A stretch of DNA of 64,000 bases from Tenrec ecaudatus. Taxonomy: Eukaryota; Chordata; Mammalia; Afrosoricida; Tenrecidae. Shown piece by piece: positions 44,176 to 55,554 of the stretch. The notes beneath the pieces are model-generated. The model searched no databases. It was given only the letters and a program-made list of their open reading frames with translations, and was not told where the DNA came from. A program made the translations under genes and the position numbers. How positions within the stretch are numbered: position 1 is the first letter of the stretch; each line of letters begins with the position of its first letter. The stretch is from positions 103,817,739 to 103,881,738 of the forward strand of contig NC_134540.1 in assembly GCF_050624435.1 (NCBI RefSeq). The letters are read 5' to 3'.

Positions 44176-44984
44176 CCCTTTGACTCGATAGTGTCTAAAG
44201 GAAGTCTCAAGCCAGGAAAAGGGAGAGTGACTGGGAACCAAGAATGGGAGGGGGAAGGAACAGAAACAGGAGTGCAGAGAGGAAAACCAGGTTCAGGCAA
44301 TAAAGCTGCGTGGAGAAACAAGAGGATCCTGCAGGGTGCCAGCCCCTCTCGCTCCCTCTCTGCTATTAAAAGGGAGCCCAGGGGACCCTTACCCTTGACA
44401 GAATGCCTTCTCTCCTTCGCCTCCTACTCCAGCAAAACAATTACTGGGAGGAACAGCACCACAGGACGATTCTCCCACACCCCCAAAAAAAATCAGATTG
44501 GCCTCCTGCCTCCACCATCTACTCTTATTTTGACTTTGAGGGTAGTCTGCCAGCATACAGAGGGGTGTTGCTGTCTGGGGTGCAGAGAAGGGTGGATTTT
44601 CTCCCACCCAGATCCTCCCAGGTGCTGCTTCCGATCCTTGGACTCAGACTAGCTATCTCCACCGGCTGAACCCGACAATCCACCAGACCAGATCAGACCA
44701 GGGCGGGGCGGGTATCATTTTCTCCTGGAAGCCATATGGAAGCACTGCAGCCCCTCTCCTTTCTTCTGGTTTGGCAAACAAAATGTTGCAGCCGAAAGGC
44801 AAGGTTTTCTGGAAAGAGACTGAAGCCTGAGCAGGCAGGAGTGTAACCAGGTCTGAGTGGCGCCGCTGCTTTCAAATAGGACTGCTCAGCTCAGGTCAAG
44901 GTGGCTCGTATCCATCCTAGAGTCCTAAGATCAAAACAGGAATAGATCAAAAAGGACTCCAAACGAGTTTGTAAGCTAAAATTC
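44176..44984. other. Single-copy-looking GC-richer DNA
   Basis: No repeat recognised. The 153-codon frame at 44191-44652 has no conserved domain and no splice or start context I could support, so it is not called as a gene. Confidence 0.4.
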
Positions 44985-45160
44985 GTGGCCATCCATTTAA
45001 TTGCAACTCACAGAGACCCAAGAGGACAGGGGAGAACTGCCTTTCCGGTTTCCAGGTCTGTAACTCTTTCCCGCAGTGGAAAGGCGGGTCTTTCTCCCAC
45101 TGAGCTCTGGAAGGCCTGACTTTGTGATCAAAAGCCTATTCAACACCTGACCCTCTGGGT
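44985..45160 (-). mobile_element. AfroSINE
   Basis: 'gtggccatccatttaattgc', 'gaggacaggggagaactgcc'. Head diverged. Confidence 0.75.
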
Positions 45161-45194
45161 CCCTGGGCCTGTTGCTGATTAGCTAATATTTTGG

Positions 45195-45375
45195 GGGATC
45201 CTGGGCGGCACAGATGGCCAATGGGCAGGGCTGCCACTCAAAAGGCTGGAAAGACAAGGCCACGCAGAGGTGCCTGAGAAGTAAGCTCCAGGGAACCACT
45301 TCTGAAGAGGTGGGCCCTGAAAACCCTGCGGGGTTCAGTTTCCCTCTGGCACACAGGAGACACTAGTAACATGTA
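45195..45375 (+). mobile_element. AfroSINE, degraded
   Basis: 'ggatcctgggcggcacagat', 'ggctgccactcaaaaggctg' and 'ctgaaaaccctgcggggttc'. Confidence 0.65.
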
Positions 45376-45444
45376 TTAACTGCTTACCCATCAGGGCCCT
45401 GAGCCAATCATGAGGGAAACTGGATTATAGGAAGAAGAATGTGG

Positions 45445-45605
45445 TCTAAGGATCAGACACAACAGGGTGGAACTGCCCCAAGGGGTTTCAGAGACTGTTG
45501 ACTGTTCATGGGAGTCGAAAGCCCCGTCTTCCATCCATGGAGCAGCTGGTGGTTTCGAACTGCTGATCACAGCCTAACGCTTAACCTCTGGGCCACCAGA
45601 GCTCC
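45445..45605 (-). mobile_element. AfroSINE
   Basis: 'cacaacagggtggaactgcc', 'gcagctggtggtttcgaact' and 'ctgggccaccagagctcctt'. Third SINE of a minus, plus, minus trio. Confidence 0.88.
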
Positions 45606-45789
45606 TTAGATCATATACAGTCTTCTCTGTGCAGAAGAATCGCCTGGGGATCTTGTCAAACTGTGGATTCGGAGCAATCTGTCTGGGTGGAAAGGCAACA
45701 TTCTCAGCCGGAAGGAACCGGATGGAAGACCTGCTGAGCAGGCATTTCACAGAACTGCTCCCCAATTGTTGGAAGCCCGGCTACTAAGT

Positions 45790-45912
45790 GACAAGCCCAT
45801 TTTTAAAAGGGCTATTATTTCTCCCACTTTGCACAGAGAAAACGAATTTTGAACATCCAAGCGGTTTTACTAGGTTCATACAGCTAATAAAATCTAGGTA
45901 GATGCTTTTTGA
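45790..45912 (+). mobile_element. MIR-like fragment
   Basis: 'cactttgcacagagaaaacg' and 'aggttcatacagctaataaa' resemble the MIR core. Weakly supported. Confidence 0.45.
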
Positions 45913-45948
45913 CATTAGAAAATAACCAGAACTGTGATATTTGAATAA

Positions 45949-46345
<397 letters not shown>

Positions 46346-46355
46346 AATGTGAGAG

Positions 46356-46894
46356 CCCTGGATCTTCTCTTTAACCTCATCCTATAAAATGTTCAATGCC
46401 TGCTTGTGGGTTTGTGTGAATGCAGGCACTATTCCTGTGACTGTTGAGGTTGTTGTTGTTAGTTACCATGGTGCCAACTCAGCCTCCTGGAGATGCCCTG
46501 GACAGCAGAACAAAGCAATGTCTTATCCTGGATGGTATGCATGGAGAGGAAGGAATCCTTCTATAAATCCACCTCAACTCCACTTTATCTCGCTGAGTCT
46601 TTTAAGTCTTGTCAACTGTATCACACAATTCCATCCTACTTTGGTTGTCTCTTAAAACTAAATTGCTTTGGGTTGAGATTTTTCTCCCCAAACTGTCTCC
46701 TAACCTGATCTAAGAAACTCAGATCCATCACTGACCACATCCCTTATGGGCTTTCTCATGGGGGCGGTGGTTGGGGTCGGGGAGGGGGCCTTAGAAAATT
46801 CGTCTCTGCCAAGGCCAGAGATTGTGTGTAAAGATTGTGCACTCAGTCAATGGATCCACTGATTCCAACCCTAACCGGTTAGCTACCGAAACTT
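46356..46894. other. Unassigned DNA with a G-quadruplex motif
   Basis: 46760-46788 holds GGGGG, GGGG, GGGG, GGGGG separated by 8, 2 and 1 bases. No gene or transposon recognised in the rest. Confidence 0.6.
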
Positions 46895-47268
46895 CTGAAC
46901 TCTTGTTGTTGTTGTTGTTGCTGTTGTTGTTGCCAGGCACCATCAAGTCAGTCCTGAACCATAGGGACGCGATGCACAGCAGAACAAAACCCTGAATAGC
47001 CTTGAGTTACCTTCACAATTGCTCCAAGGCCTGAGCCCATGCTTGCAGCCACTGTGTCAATCCATCTCTTGAGAGCCTTCCACTACTTTTTCACTGTCCT
47101 TCCGCCCTACCACACCTCCTGTCCCTCTCCAGGGACTGGTCTCTCCTGACAATATCCGCACACTCCGTAAGACAAGTCCTGCCAGTCGTGCCTCTCAAGA
47201 GTACTCTGGCCATACTTTTTTCCAAGACAGATTGGTTTGTCCTTTGAGTAGACCATGGTATTTTCTTT
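46895..47268 (-). mobile_element. RTE 3' end with (TTG)n tail
   Basis: The minus strand ends in CAA repeats (plus TTG, 46901-46934) after 'accatagggacgcgatgcac'. Upstream words 'ctccagggactggtctctcc' and 'ccaagacagattggtttgtc' give the RTE C-terminal coding region. 5'-truncated at 47268, where LINE-tail text begins. Confidence 0.88.
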
Positions 47269-47440
47269 CTTTATTTTTTTTCCAAAATCATTTTATTAGG
47301 AGCTAATACGGATATCCTATCATTCCATAGTTCAATCACATCAAGCAGTGTTATGCAATTACTACCACATTCGGGTGCAAAATATTCTCTTCCTTCTTGA
47401 ACTCCTTGACATCCGCTCCCCCTTACCCCCCGCTCCCCAC
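47269..47440 (-). mobile_element. L1-like 3' tail
   Basis: 'ccaaaatcattttattagga' is the reverse of the LINE tail end (taataaaatgatttt). 'cacatcaagcagtgttatgc' matches 60.04 kb. Confidence 0.7.
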
Positions 47441-49309
47441 CCCTTATTCTACTTGCTGTCTCTGCAAATGCAGTCACGGGTATTGTTACTCTCAGAGGCT
47501 TTTGCTGTAGACATGCTTTATTACAAAAATTAAAATGAACCATGTTGATAGTGGAATCATACCCCGGAAAGCGTGCATTTTTCTGCAATGATAAAAAGGG
47601 AAGGGGTGCCTTCTTGTGAATGGCTCCGTATATAAGCCACATGCATATGATGATAAACAAACACGTGTTATATTAAAGACCCAAATACTGTGTGCCACGA
47701 ATTAATATTGAGATTAGATGTGTTTTCCATCGTTAGACTCAATATGGAGAAAGGAAAGTAGTAAATATCGTACAAGTGAAAGTTTGGCCATTATTTCTTC
47801 TCCCTCAAACAAACGCCTACATAAACACACCCCAGCCACGAGTCAAGAAAGAAAATAATCCTCTGTCTGTAAGCCTTTGTTGGATGCTTTACAGTGGGGG
47901 GCTAAATTGCTATCTAGATTGGAGGCAGAAATTACTAGAAGCAGCAAATGATTGCTGGAATTAGCCACCTCCCCAGTGCAGTGGGGGAAGAATTCACTGA
48001 TGACTTTGGAGTGCCTGGAAGCAGTCACCATAAAATGTAACTGAAGTCAATTAAACTGTCATCCTAATCACCAGACACATAGGAAGTGAGGGATGCTGAA
48101 GCACAGGGCTAGCCCTAAGAAATGCTATCATCAACTCTTGGGGCTCAGAATTTTTCAGCACTAACGCTACACAGTCCGAGGGAGAAAATCACGTGCCTGG
48201 TGGTCATTAGGTAGATGTCTCCATAGTGCAGTGGGAAGGAAAGCCTCTGGCAGCCGACAACTCCTCCTCCTCAATTTGCAGCGATTTCCTGCTCAGGAAG
48301 CAGCGCCCTCTGGAGGCTGACCTTCCTCCCCAGAGGCCTGGATTCTAAGCGAGGAGGAGCATACCTTGTTCTTCTCTAACACCAGCGAGGAGGGCCTCAG
48401 AGGAACCAGGTCCTGCAGGTGGAGCCTGCAGCGTGAATCCATTCGTCCCCCTCTGTCTGGACCCCCTGGTGGCCATCACCAAGGAACTGAGAGGTCGCCT
48501 GTGGAAGAGAGCCAGAGGGACTCAAGAGCAATTCATTCCTCTTCCCTCCACCTTCTGGAATGGGAATGACCTCACTCCACAGGCCTCTCTGCCCCAGCTG
48601 GTCCACAGTTGCTCCCAGACCAAAAGGGTTCCTTGTTCTGAGTTTGGGATTGGGGCCGAGTGAAGGGGGAGGCAGGCTGTGTGTGTTTTGCTCCATTCCT
48701 AATCGCGTGCCAAAACACTGAACAAACACACCATTCTGCCTGCCTCCTTTGGCCACTCAGCCTTGCTGAGATCTCAGGCTGAGGGCAGGTTCCAGCCAGA
48801 GCAAATGTTGGTTTCTCTCTTCTGACACTTATCTGAGAGGGATTTTCCTTTAATTGCCACACTTTACGATTTCCAGCAGCCATCCTCCAAAGCACAGCAG
48901 GAAGACGTTATAGAAAATCCTGGGCTTGAATGGATGGGTTTCTCAAATTTTGGACCCCATTGTTTAAAATTCCTCATAAGAATTTACTATCTACCCACAA
49001 AACAGAAGGTACCGGGACAGAAGTACCTGCTAATTTCAAAGTTGCCCAGAGAAGAAGTCAACTGGCTTGAGAAGTGAAGGAATTCCTGTCAACGGGGATA
49101 GACAAAGACTGTCAACAGGGATAGATAAAGATGCTTCATTACTAGATGCACATGCTTACATATCATATTACACATATATTCAGAATGCAAAATAGAAAAG
49201 CTCCCATGGAGAGTTCAGTCATCAAACACGGAGAAATAAACTGGAAAGGAAAACACATTGACCGATAGCACTTGAACTAAAAACAAGTTTAATTAGGGGC
49301 AGGCCAGGG
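47441..49309. other. Longest single-copy-looking stretch in the right half
   Basis: No transposon recognised in about 1.8 kb. It contains a 23-bp tandem pair at 49086-49108 and 49109-49131 (ctgtcaac.gggataga.aaa). 47700-48190 is AT-rich and calm like a noncoding element; 48230-48900 is GC-richer. Frames such as minus 48397-48756 and 48572-48895 lack motifs. Confidence 0.4.
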
Positions 49310-49515
49310 AGAATGAGAGTCCTTTGGTTCCGCTAATGATTAAGCACCTGTCTACCCTCTGAAAGGCTGTGTGAACCGGAAGAAAGGCCTGATCATCTAC
49401 TTCTGAAGGAGAACAGCCTTGGAAAGCTCAACAGAGCATAGTTCTTCCCTGAAACACCCAGAGTTACCATTAGTTGAAATTCACTCAACAACTGCTGCTG
49501 TTGTTGCTGTTGTTT
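49310..49515 (+). mobile_element. SINE with CTG/TTG tail
   Basis: 'ttccgctaatgattaagcac', 'aggcctgatcatctacttct' and 'agttaccattagttgaaatt' fit the tRNA-headed SINE. It ends in a ctgctgttgttgctg tail typical of RTE-dependent elements. Confidence 0.75.
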
Positions 49516-50590
49516 AAGGAGAAGAGCCTAAAGTCTCTGGAGGCGGAGCCAAAGGGGACTTAGAGAACAAAACTCTGCCTCAAGCATTCAATTAACTCAT
49601 CCCTATTGTGGTGTACAAGTGAAACCATTTTTTAAAAATCCAACATAAATCTATTAAATAAAAGCCTCCTTGTGGTTGAAAATGTATTTTAGTTTACAAA
49701 AACTTTCTGCCACAGTTCAGGTCAGCAGCCAACATTTATTGGGCATCTCTGCTGAGCCGAAGATATGCTGAATGCTGGAAATCCAAACGCAATAAAGAAA
49801 AGTCAAGTCTATTCTTCTACAAATTTAGATGCTTGCTTAAAAAAGCAAGGAGGAGATAGGGAAAAAGCTACTGTATACAAACATTCCTGGGGTGAAGTCT
49901 TGGTAGTATGGCAGGGGCCAGACCAAATCCAAGGATACATATGGTAGCCAACTAAAAAGGAAGGAGAGGAAAAAAGCAAACATGGATAGCGGGGCAATAG
50001 GGCACTAACCTGTCCAAGGGGGTGGTATTGCTTATAGCTCCATAGGGAAAGAGGAGTCAGACTTGTACCGGGTGCTCCAAGACGTGAATGCAACATGCCA
50101 GCATGAAGCAGGAAACCCATAGAGAGGTCTGAGGGGCTGGTCCCAATTCAAACTGCGTGGACAGCACCCCTTCCCCACAGAAGAATTTACTTCAGAGGAC
50201 AGCACTGAAGCTACAGCTCAGGGAAAGGGACATGTCTGATCAGAGCACACGGGAGCAAATGAAGGGAATAGAAGAGAGAGTGGAGCACATCCTGTCCCAA
50301 CAAGCCTTGAGGACGATATCCCTGCTCAAAGCTGCCAAAGAGCAGAAAGGACCAGAGGGCCAGCCCCAGTATGAGACACAACATCCCTCACAAAAGCCCC
50401 ATAGACACAGTGAGAGAATTGTGCCAAATCTGACCCCATGACACTGAGGCAAAACACTAAGGGTATGCAACAATACAGAAAGGGGAACAAAGCAAGGAAG
50501 TCCCCAGGGAATACCAGAAATAGATTTTGGGGTCAAGGTATGGCACCCATCAGATCCAACCAGAAAGCACTCCTAAACAGACTTTGAACT
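49516..50590. other. Unassigned DNA
   Basis: From about 50150 this may be upstream LINE sequence (agaagaatttacttcagagg, agagagtggagcacatcctg), but I could not tie it to L1 ORF2. The frame 50157-50441 is not called. Confidence 0.35.
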
Positions 50591-51932
50591 ATATACAGGC
50601 TTTTCTTTTTTTGGTCGTTGGTGTTTTTTTGTTGCTGTTTGGTTTTGCTTTGTCTTATTTTGCTTTGCTCTGTCTTGTTTTTTGGGCATATTATTATCTC
50701 TGCAGGTCTATCTAGATAAGATAGGCGGGATAAACAAGCCGGAGGAGAAAACAACAGCGACATTCCAGGGGTGGGGACCTGGGAGGTGAGGGAAGTGGGA
50801 CCCAGGGACAAGGGAACAACAAGTGATCCAAAATTGATGGCAAGAAGGGTATTGGAGGCCTGGTAGGGCTTGATCAGGGCAATGTAACTGTGAGGAATTC
50901 CTGAAACCCAAATGAAGGCTGAGCATGATAGTGGGAAAAAGGGAAAGTCAAAGGAACTAGAGGAAAGAACGAGGAGGCAAAGGGCATTTATAGAGATCTA
51001 AATACAGGCATGTATTTATATATTCATGTATGACAATGGCAAAATAGATCTATGTGCATGTATTTATAGGTTTAGTACTAAGGTAGTAGATCGACACTGG
51101 GCCTCTACTCAAGTACTCCCTCAACACAAGAACACTTTGCTCTATTAACCTGACATTCCATGATGCTCACCTTCCAAACACAATCGCTGAAGACAAAGTG
51201 GGTGCATAAGCAAATGTGGTAAAGAAAGCTGAAGATGGCCAGCTATCAAAAGATATAGCATCTGGGATCTTGAAGGCTTGAAGATAAACAAGTGGCCATC
51301 TAGCACAGAAGCAACAAAGCCCCCATGGAAGAAGCACACAGCCTGTGTGATCATGAGGTGTTGATAGTCAGGCATCAAAGAACTAAAAATCATATCACTA
51401 TGAATGATCATGAGTGCAGAGTGGAGACCCAAAGCCCATCTGTAGGGAACTGGGCATCCCCTTACAGAATGGTCTCGGGGAGGAGATGAGCCAGTCAGGG
51501 TGCAGTGTAGCAATGATGAAACATACAACTTTCCTCTAGCTCTTAAATGCCTCCTCCCCTCACCTCCCACCCCTACTATCATGATCCCAATTCTACCTTA
51601 CAAATCCGGCTAGAGCAGAGGATGAACACTGATACAGATAAGAACTGGAAACAAGAGAATCCAGGACAGGTGAACCCCTCAGGACCAGTGGTGAGAGTGG
51701 CAATACTGGGAGGGTGGGGGGAAGGTAGGGTAGAAAGAGGGAATGGATCACAATGATCTACATATAAACCCCTCCCTGGGGAACAGACTGATATCAAGGG
51801 CTCAAGTAGACAGCAAATGTTTGTAGAATGGTGTAGGCAACAAATGTACGAATGTTCTTGACACATGAATGTATGTATGGGTTGTGATAAGAGTTGTATG
51901 AGCTCCCAATAAAATGATTTTAAAAAATAAAA
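50591..51932 (+). mobile_element. LINE-like noncoding element, long copy
   Basis: Collinear with the minus-strand element at 19.4-20.6 kb: 'gggacaagggaacaacaagt', 'gcatctgggatcttgaaggc', 'gtgtgatcatgaggtgttga', 'gataagagttgtatgagctc' then 'ccaataaaatgattttaaaa'. It has no recognisable reverse-transcriptase frame. It is probably the long 3' part of a tenrec L1 lineage or an L1-mobilised noncoding element. Confidence 0.8.
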
Positions 51933-52470
51933 GAAGAAGAAACATACAATTTTCCTCTAGTTCTTTGATGCTCCCTCTCCACCCCCACCCTCACTATTAT
52001 CAGGATTCCAATTCTCCCTTACAAATCCAGCCAGACCAGAGCATGTACGCTGGTACAGATAGGAATTGGAAACACAAGGAATCCAGGACAGATAAACCCC
52101 TCAGGAACAACATTGAGAGTAGCAATACCAGGAGGGAAAGGGGAAGGTGGGGTAGAAAGGGGGAATGGATCACAATGATCTACATATAACCCCTCCCTAC
52201 AGAGAGTGGGTGAAGGGATACATTGGAGAGTGTAAGGCATGAAAAAATAATAATAATTTAGAAATTATCAAGGTTTCATGAGGGAGGGAGGGGAGGGTGA
52301 GGGAAAATGAAGAACTGATACCAAAGGCTCAAGTAGAAAGAAAATATTTTGAGAATGATGAGGGCAACAAATGTACACATGTGCTTGGCACAATGGATGG
52401 ATGGATGGATGGATTGTGATAAGAGTTGTACGAGCCCCCAATAAAATGATTTAAAATAAAGAAACTCGAA
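51933..52470 (+). mobile_element. Second LINE tail placed directly after the first
   Basis: Starts at 'gaaacatacaattttcctct' (compare 51517) right behind the A-rich tail of the previous copy and repeats its last 420 bp, ending 'gtacgagcccccaataaaat'. Contains a (GGAT)n stretch at 52392-52415. Confidence 0.85.
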
Positions 52471-52479
52471 TGGTGAGAC

Positions 52480-52714
52480 ATCATCTCATCTAGTTTGGAC
52501 ATAGTGGAAGGAGGACCCAAGCTCTGGAAAAGGAGGACATCATGGTTCGCAAAATAGAGGTTACCACAAAAAGAGAACTGACAATGAGATTGACACGGTG
52601 ACTGCAACGATGGGTGTGTTCACGTGTGAGGATGGCCAGGACTGAGCAGTCTTTTGTTCTGTTGTGTTTGGTCGCCGTGAATGGACCAGATTTGATGGCA
52701 CTGAACAACAACAT
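52480..52714 (+). mobile_element. RTE 3' end
   Basis: 'agtttggacatagtggaagg', 'acacggtgactgcaacgatg' and 'ggatggccaggactgagcag' end in 'gatggcactgaacaacaaca'. Confidence 0.85.
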
Positions 52715-52916
52715 TACCGTTGAGTCCATTCCAACTGATGGCCATCCTACAGAGACCCTATAGGATGTCACTGAACTGCCTCAGAAGTTTCCAGTGCTGT
52801 AAATCTTCACAGGAGCCGTGTGCTGTACCTTTCTTCTGAGGAGCAGCTGGTAGAGTTGAGCCATAGACCTTTCAGTTAGCAGTCATGTGTTTTAACTGGT
52901 GCCTGAGAGGGACTCC
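52715..52916 (-). mobile_element. AfroSINE (left of head-to-head pair)
   Basis: 'accgttgagtccattccaac', 'gaggagcagctggtagagtt' and 'ggtgcctgagagggactcc' on the minus strand. Confidence 0.85.
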
Positions 52917-53085
52917 CTGGGTTATGCAAATGATTAAGCACTGGATTACTTACTAATTGCGAGGTTGATGGTTAAAACCCATCCAGAAGCTCCTCAGAAG
53001 ACAGGATGGACAGTCTGCTTCTAAAGGCGGCAGCCATGAAACGATGCATGCTTGGAGTACCTATGGGTCAGCTTAACACTTCACC
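52917..53085 (+). mobile_element. SINE (right of head-to-head pair)
   Basis: 'ctgggttatgcaaatgatta', 'attgcgaggttgatggttaa' and 'acagtctgcttctaaaggcg'. Its head abuts the head of the previous copy. Confidence 0.82.
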
Positions 53086-53446
53086 ACGACCTGCAGGTCT
53101 TACTATGTCCTAGATGTGCAGATACTGGCCAAAAAGATCTGAAAAGCATGTCCGCATGCCTCAGATGCACACCCTTACCTATGCCCACCTAGGATGTATG
53201 TGAGTACCTCTCCTAAGAGAAGATTTGGTGCTTGGTTTGTGACAGGCCTGCAGGTGCCCCTATGGGAGCTGGCCTCTCTGGAGTCTCTTACTGATAAGGC
53301 TCTTTCCGTTGTGTGGGTGGGAACATGTTGGCCTCTACCTGACATTGTCCCTATCAGCCTGCAGCTTGCCCATCTCAGAAGCAGCAAAACAGCTTTTACC
53401 TCTCTTCCTTTGTCTTTTCTTTCCATTTTTTTAAAAAATTGAAACT

Positions 53447-53500
53447 CCCTAGTACCAGTGCCTGCTATAGAGTAAGTCCTCAATTAATGTTGATTCATTT
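53447..53500 (+). mobile_element. L2 LINE 3' end
   Basis: 'accagtgcctgctatagagt' followed by 'gtcctcaattaatgttgatt' is the typical L2 terminus (cagtgcctggcacatagtaggtgctcaataaatg as recalled). The upstream 53090-53446 may also be L2 but is not certain. Confidence 0.7.
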
Positions 53501-53878
53501 CCCCATTCTTTCACCCCCTACGTCCTTCATTTCCCCCTGTTGGTTGGTACCTCTGCCCTTCACCCTTTGTACTCTCAGACATGCTTGGTCTCATCACTAA
53601 GAAACAACCTCATTCTCACCTTCAAAAATCTTCTTCATCTCCTTTATTTCCTCACTCCCTCACCGTTCTTAATGTCCTGGTCCTGATTTTGACTTTGACC
53701 GTCTCATGAGACCAATTTCTCCAGGGGCACTATGCTTCTTGATTGCTTACCTCCTTGGTCTTTGGCTTAGAAGAACAACAATGCTTAATATATTTTCTAT
53801 CTTTTGTTTTTAATGAATCTTTGTGTGTGTATTAAAAATAACATATCTGCTGAGATTATATATCCTATACATCATATA
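53501..53878. other. Unassigned pyrimidine-rich DNA
   Basis: Nothing recognised. Confidence 0.4.
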
Positions 53879-53955
53879 ACATAGGCTTCCAAACATTCAT
53901 GAAAAGTAAATGAAAAGATAATGGAATTTTCCATCACACTTTTGGAGCCCCCTCA
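53879..53955. mobile_element. 77-bp mariner-type miniature element
   Basis: The left end acataggcttccaaacattc pairs with the right end cacttttggagccccctca as imperfect inverted repeats. TA flanks both sides (53877-53878, 53956-53957). The size and nearly all-terminal-repeat structure are like primate MADE1, a deleted mariner. Its terminal repeat is shared with the fragment at 2939. Confidence 0.75.
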
Positions 53956-54169
53956 TATATTTGGAATTAGAGAGAATTATTGATTGCATAACATGGTGAA
54001 AGTACTACATATCTCAGACTGGTGCTCTTTGGAATGTTAAATTTTGGATTCATGTGAACTTCATCTCAATAAAAAGATAAATTTATAATGATAAAGTATA
54101 AGTTCGACTATTGTACAAATAAACACATTTATAATTACCACTCAAAACCTAGAAATAGACCATTTCTAG

Positions 54170-54535
54170 CACATGAGGCTGCCACAGATAGCCTGGAATT
54201 GACTCAATGGCATCTAACAACAGGACTTGACTCCTGTAGCTGAAAGCCAATGGAGCAGGAAGGTAAGAGGAATGCAGGACAACACAGGCCGGTGGCTGCA
54301 GAGTCACATGTATCCACAGTTAGGGAAAGCACAGCAGGATGCTCACAGCTTGGAGGCTGGCTTTCAGGGACAGCAGTCCACAAGAGACCAACCCCGGAGG
54401 CAGACCAGATGTCCCAGCAAGAAGGAAGGAGAAGTCCCGAATTTCGCTCTTATGAAAAGGCCACACCCTCAAGGAGGCATCACCAGGTTGTGACCTATTT
54501 GGACACAGGTGCAAAGTTGACATAAAGCACATATG
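54170..54535 (+). mobile_element. SINE tail and LTR-like fragment (type B)
   Basis: 54170-54235 is an RTE/SINE 3' end (ggaattgactcaatggcatc taacaaca). 54255-54535 (cacaggccggtggctgcaga ... gcaaagttgacataaagcac) resembles the type B LTR-like repeats. Confidence 0.5.
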
Positions 54536-54884
54536 TATATAAACATATAATAGAAGATATAGGTTGTCTACTAATAGAATTTCTTAATCTTAATGCTAAC
54601 CAATCTATTCATATTTTATTTTTAGGTTAGTGTATTTTGCATCCAGCTTACGAAAAATATTTCTACTTCAAGAGAATAAATATATTTTTCTAGTTTATCA
54701 TTTGCACGTGTATTCTTTTATTTTTCATCTGGTTAATAGTTTTTCTATGGTGCTAGCTAAGACAATGGATTCATTCGTTTTTCTTGTTTTGTCTTTCTCT
54801 ATGATCGGTCAGTTGGCCATCATCTACTTGGTCATAAAGTGTCCTTCCACATAAACATCTCAACCTTTTGCACAGCTGCATTAC
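54536..54884. other. AT-rich unassigned DNA
   Basis: Nothing recognised. The frame 54630-54854 is hydrophobic only because the DNA is T-rich. Confidence 0.4.
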
Positions 54885-54960
54885 TACCCTCTCTCCCTCC
54901 CTCAGGAACCCTTGATCATTTATAACTTATTGTTTCTCTCATGTCTTACACTGACTAGAT
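54885..54960 (-). mobile_element. LINE-tail fragment
   Basis: 'ctccctcaggaacccttgat' and 'ctcatgtcttaca' match 19605-19655 of the minus-strand element. Confidence 0.6.
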
Positions 54961-55107
54961 TCTTATGTCACTGTTTTCACAACTCGTTGTAGTCCTTCCC
55001 AGTGATCGAAAGGCCTGGCACATACAATGGTGCTCCCATTTCAGACTTTCAAGACAGAGTTATTTTCGGCTTTGAATTTTTGTTGCTACTGTGTGTTTTC
55101 AGCCAAG

Positions 55108-55258
55108 GAAAACCAAACCCACTTCCATCGAGTTGATTCTGACTCAGCAACGCTTCACAGGGTGGCCAAGACTTTGTAAATCATTATGGCCAAGACTTTG
55201 TAAATTATTATTGTAAATCATTATCTCCTGAGAAGCAACCGGTGAGTTTGAACCACTG
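55108..55258 (-). mobile_element. AfroSINE with internal duplication
   Basis: 'aaaaccaaacccacttccat' start. A 24-bp unit ggccaagactttgtaaat.attat is present twice (55164-55187, 55188-55211) with part of a third. Then comes 'aagcaaccggtgagtttgaa'. Confidence 0.75.
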
Positions 55259-55261
55259 GCC

Positions 55262-55331
55262 TTGTGTATCCTAGCCAGGAATTGAACCCCGGTCTTCTGC
55301 ATGAAAGGCAGGAATTCTGCTACCAAACCAC
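55262..55331 (-). mobile_element. tRNA-like SINE head
   Basis: On the minus strand: tttggtagcagaattcctgc, an anticodon-loop-like ctTTCat, then ccggggttcaattcctggc (T-arm, B box). It looks like a tRNA-derived promoter of the type 2 SINE and is not a functional tRNA gene: the acceptor stem does not close. Confidence 0.65.
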
Positions 55332-55554
55332 TTTAATTATCCTTTTGAATTAGAGCAATTCATTAGACAAAAGGCTACAGATATCCTTTCAATAGGGATA
55401 AGCTCTGAGAAAGCAGAGGAAGTGATGTTTCTCTTCAATGTTTTTTCTCCCCTAGAATGGCTCTTTCCACCTGGTAGCTTTTTTTAGAAAAGGAATCCAA
55501 CCAGGTGACAGAGATTATACACACACATATACATACGTACATACACATATACAT

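Noticed and set aside
44191..44652. 153-codon frame as a host gene
   Set aside because: No recognised domain, no conserved composition, overlapping frames on both strands. GC-rich DNA opens such frames by chance.
55262..55331. tRNA gene
   Set aside because: T-arm and anticodon-like loop are present, but the acceptor stem does not pair and the segment is part of a SINE context.
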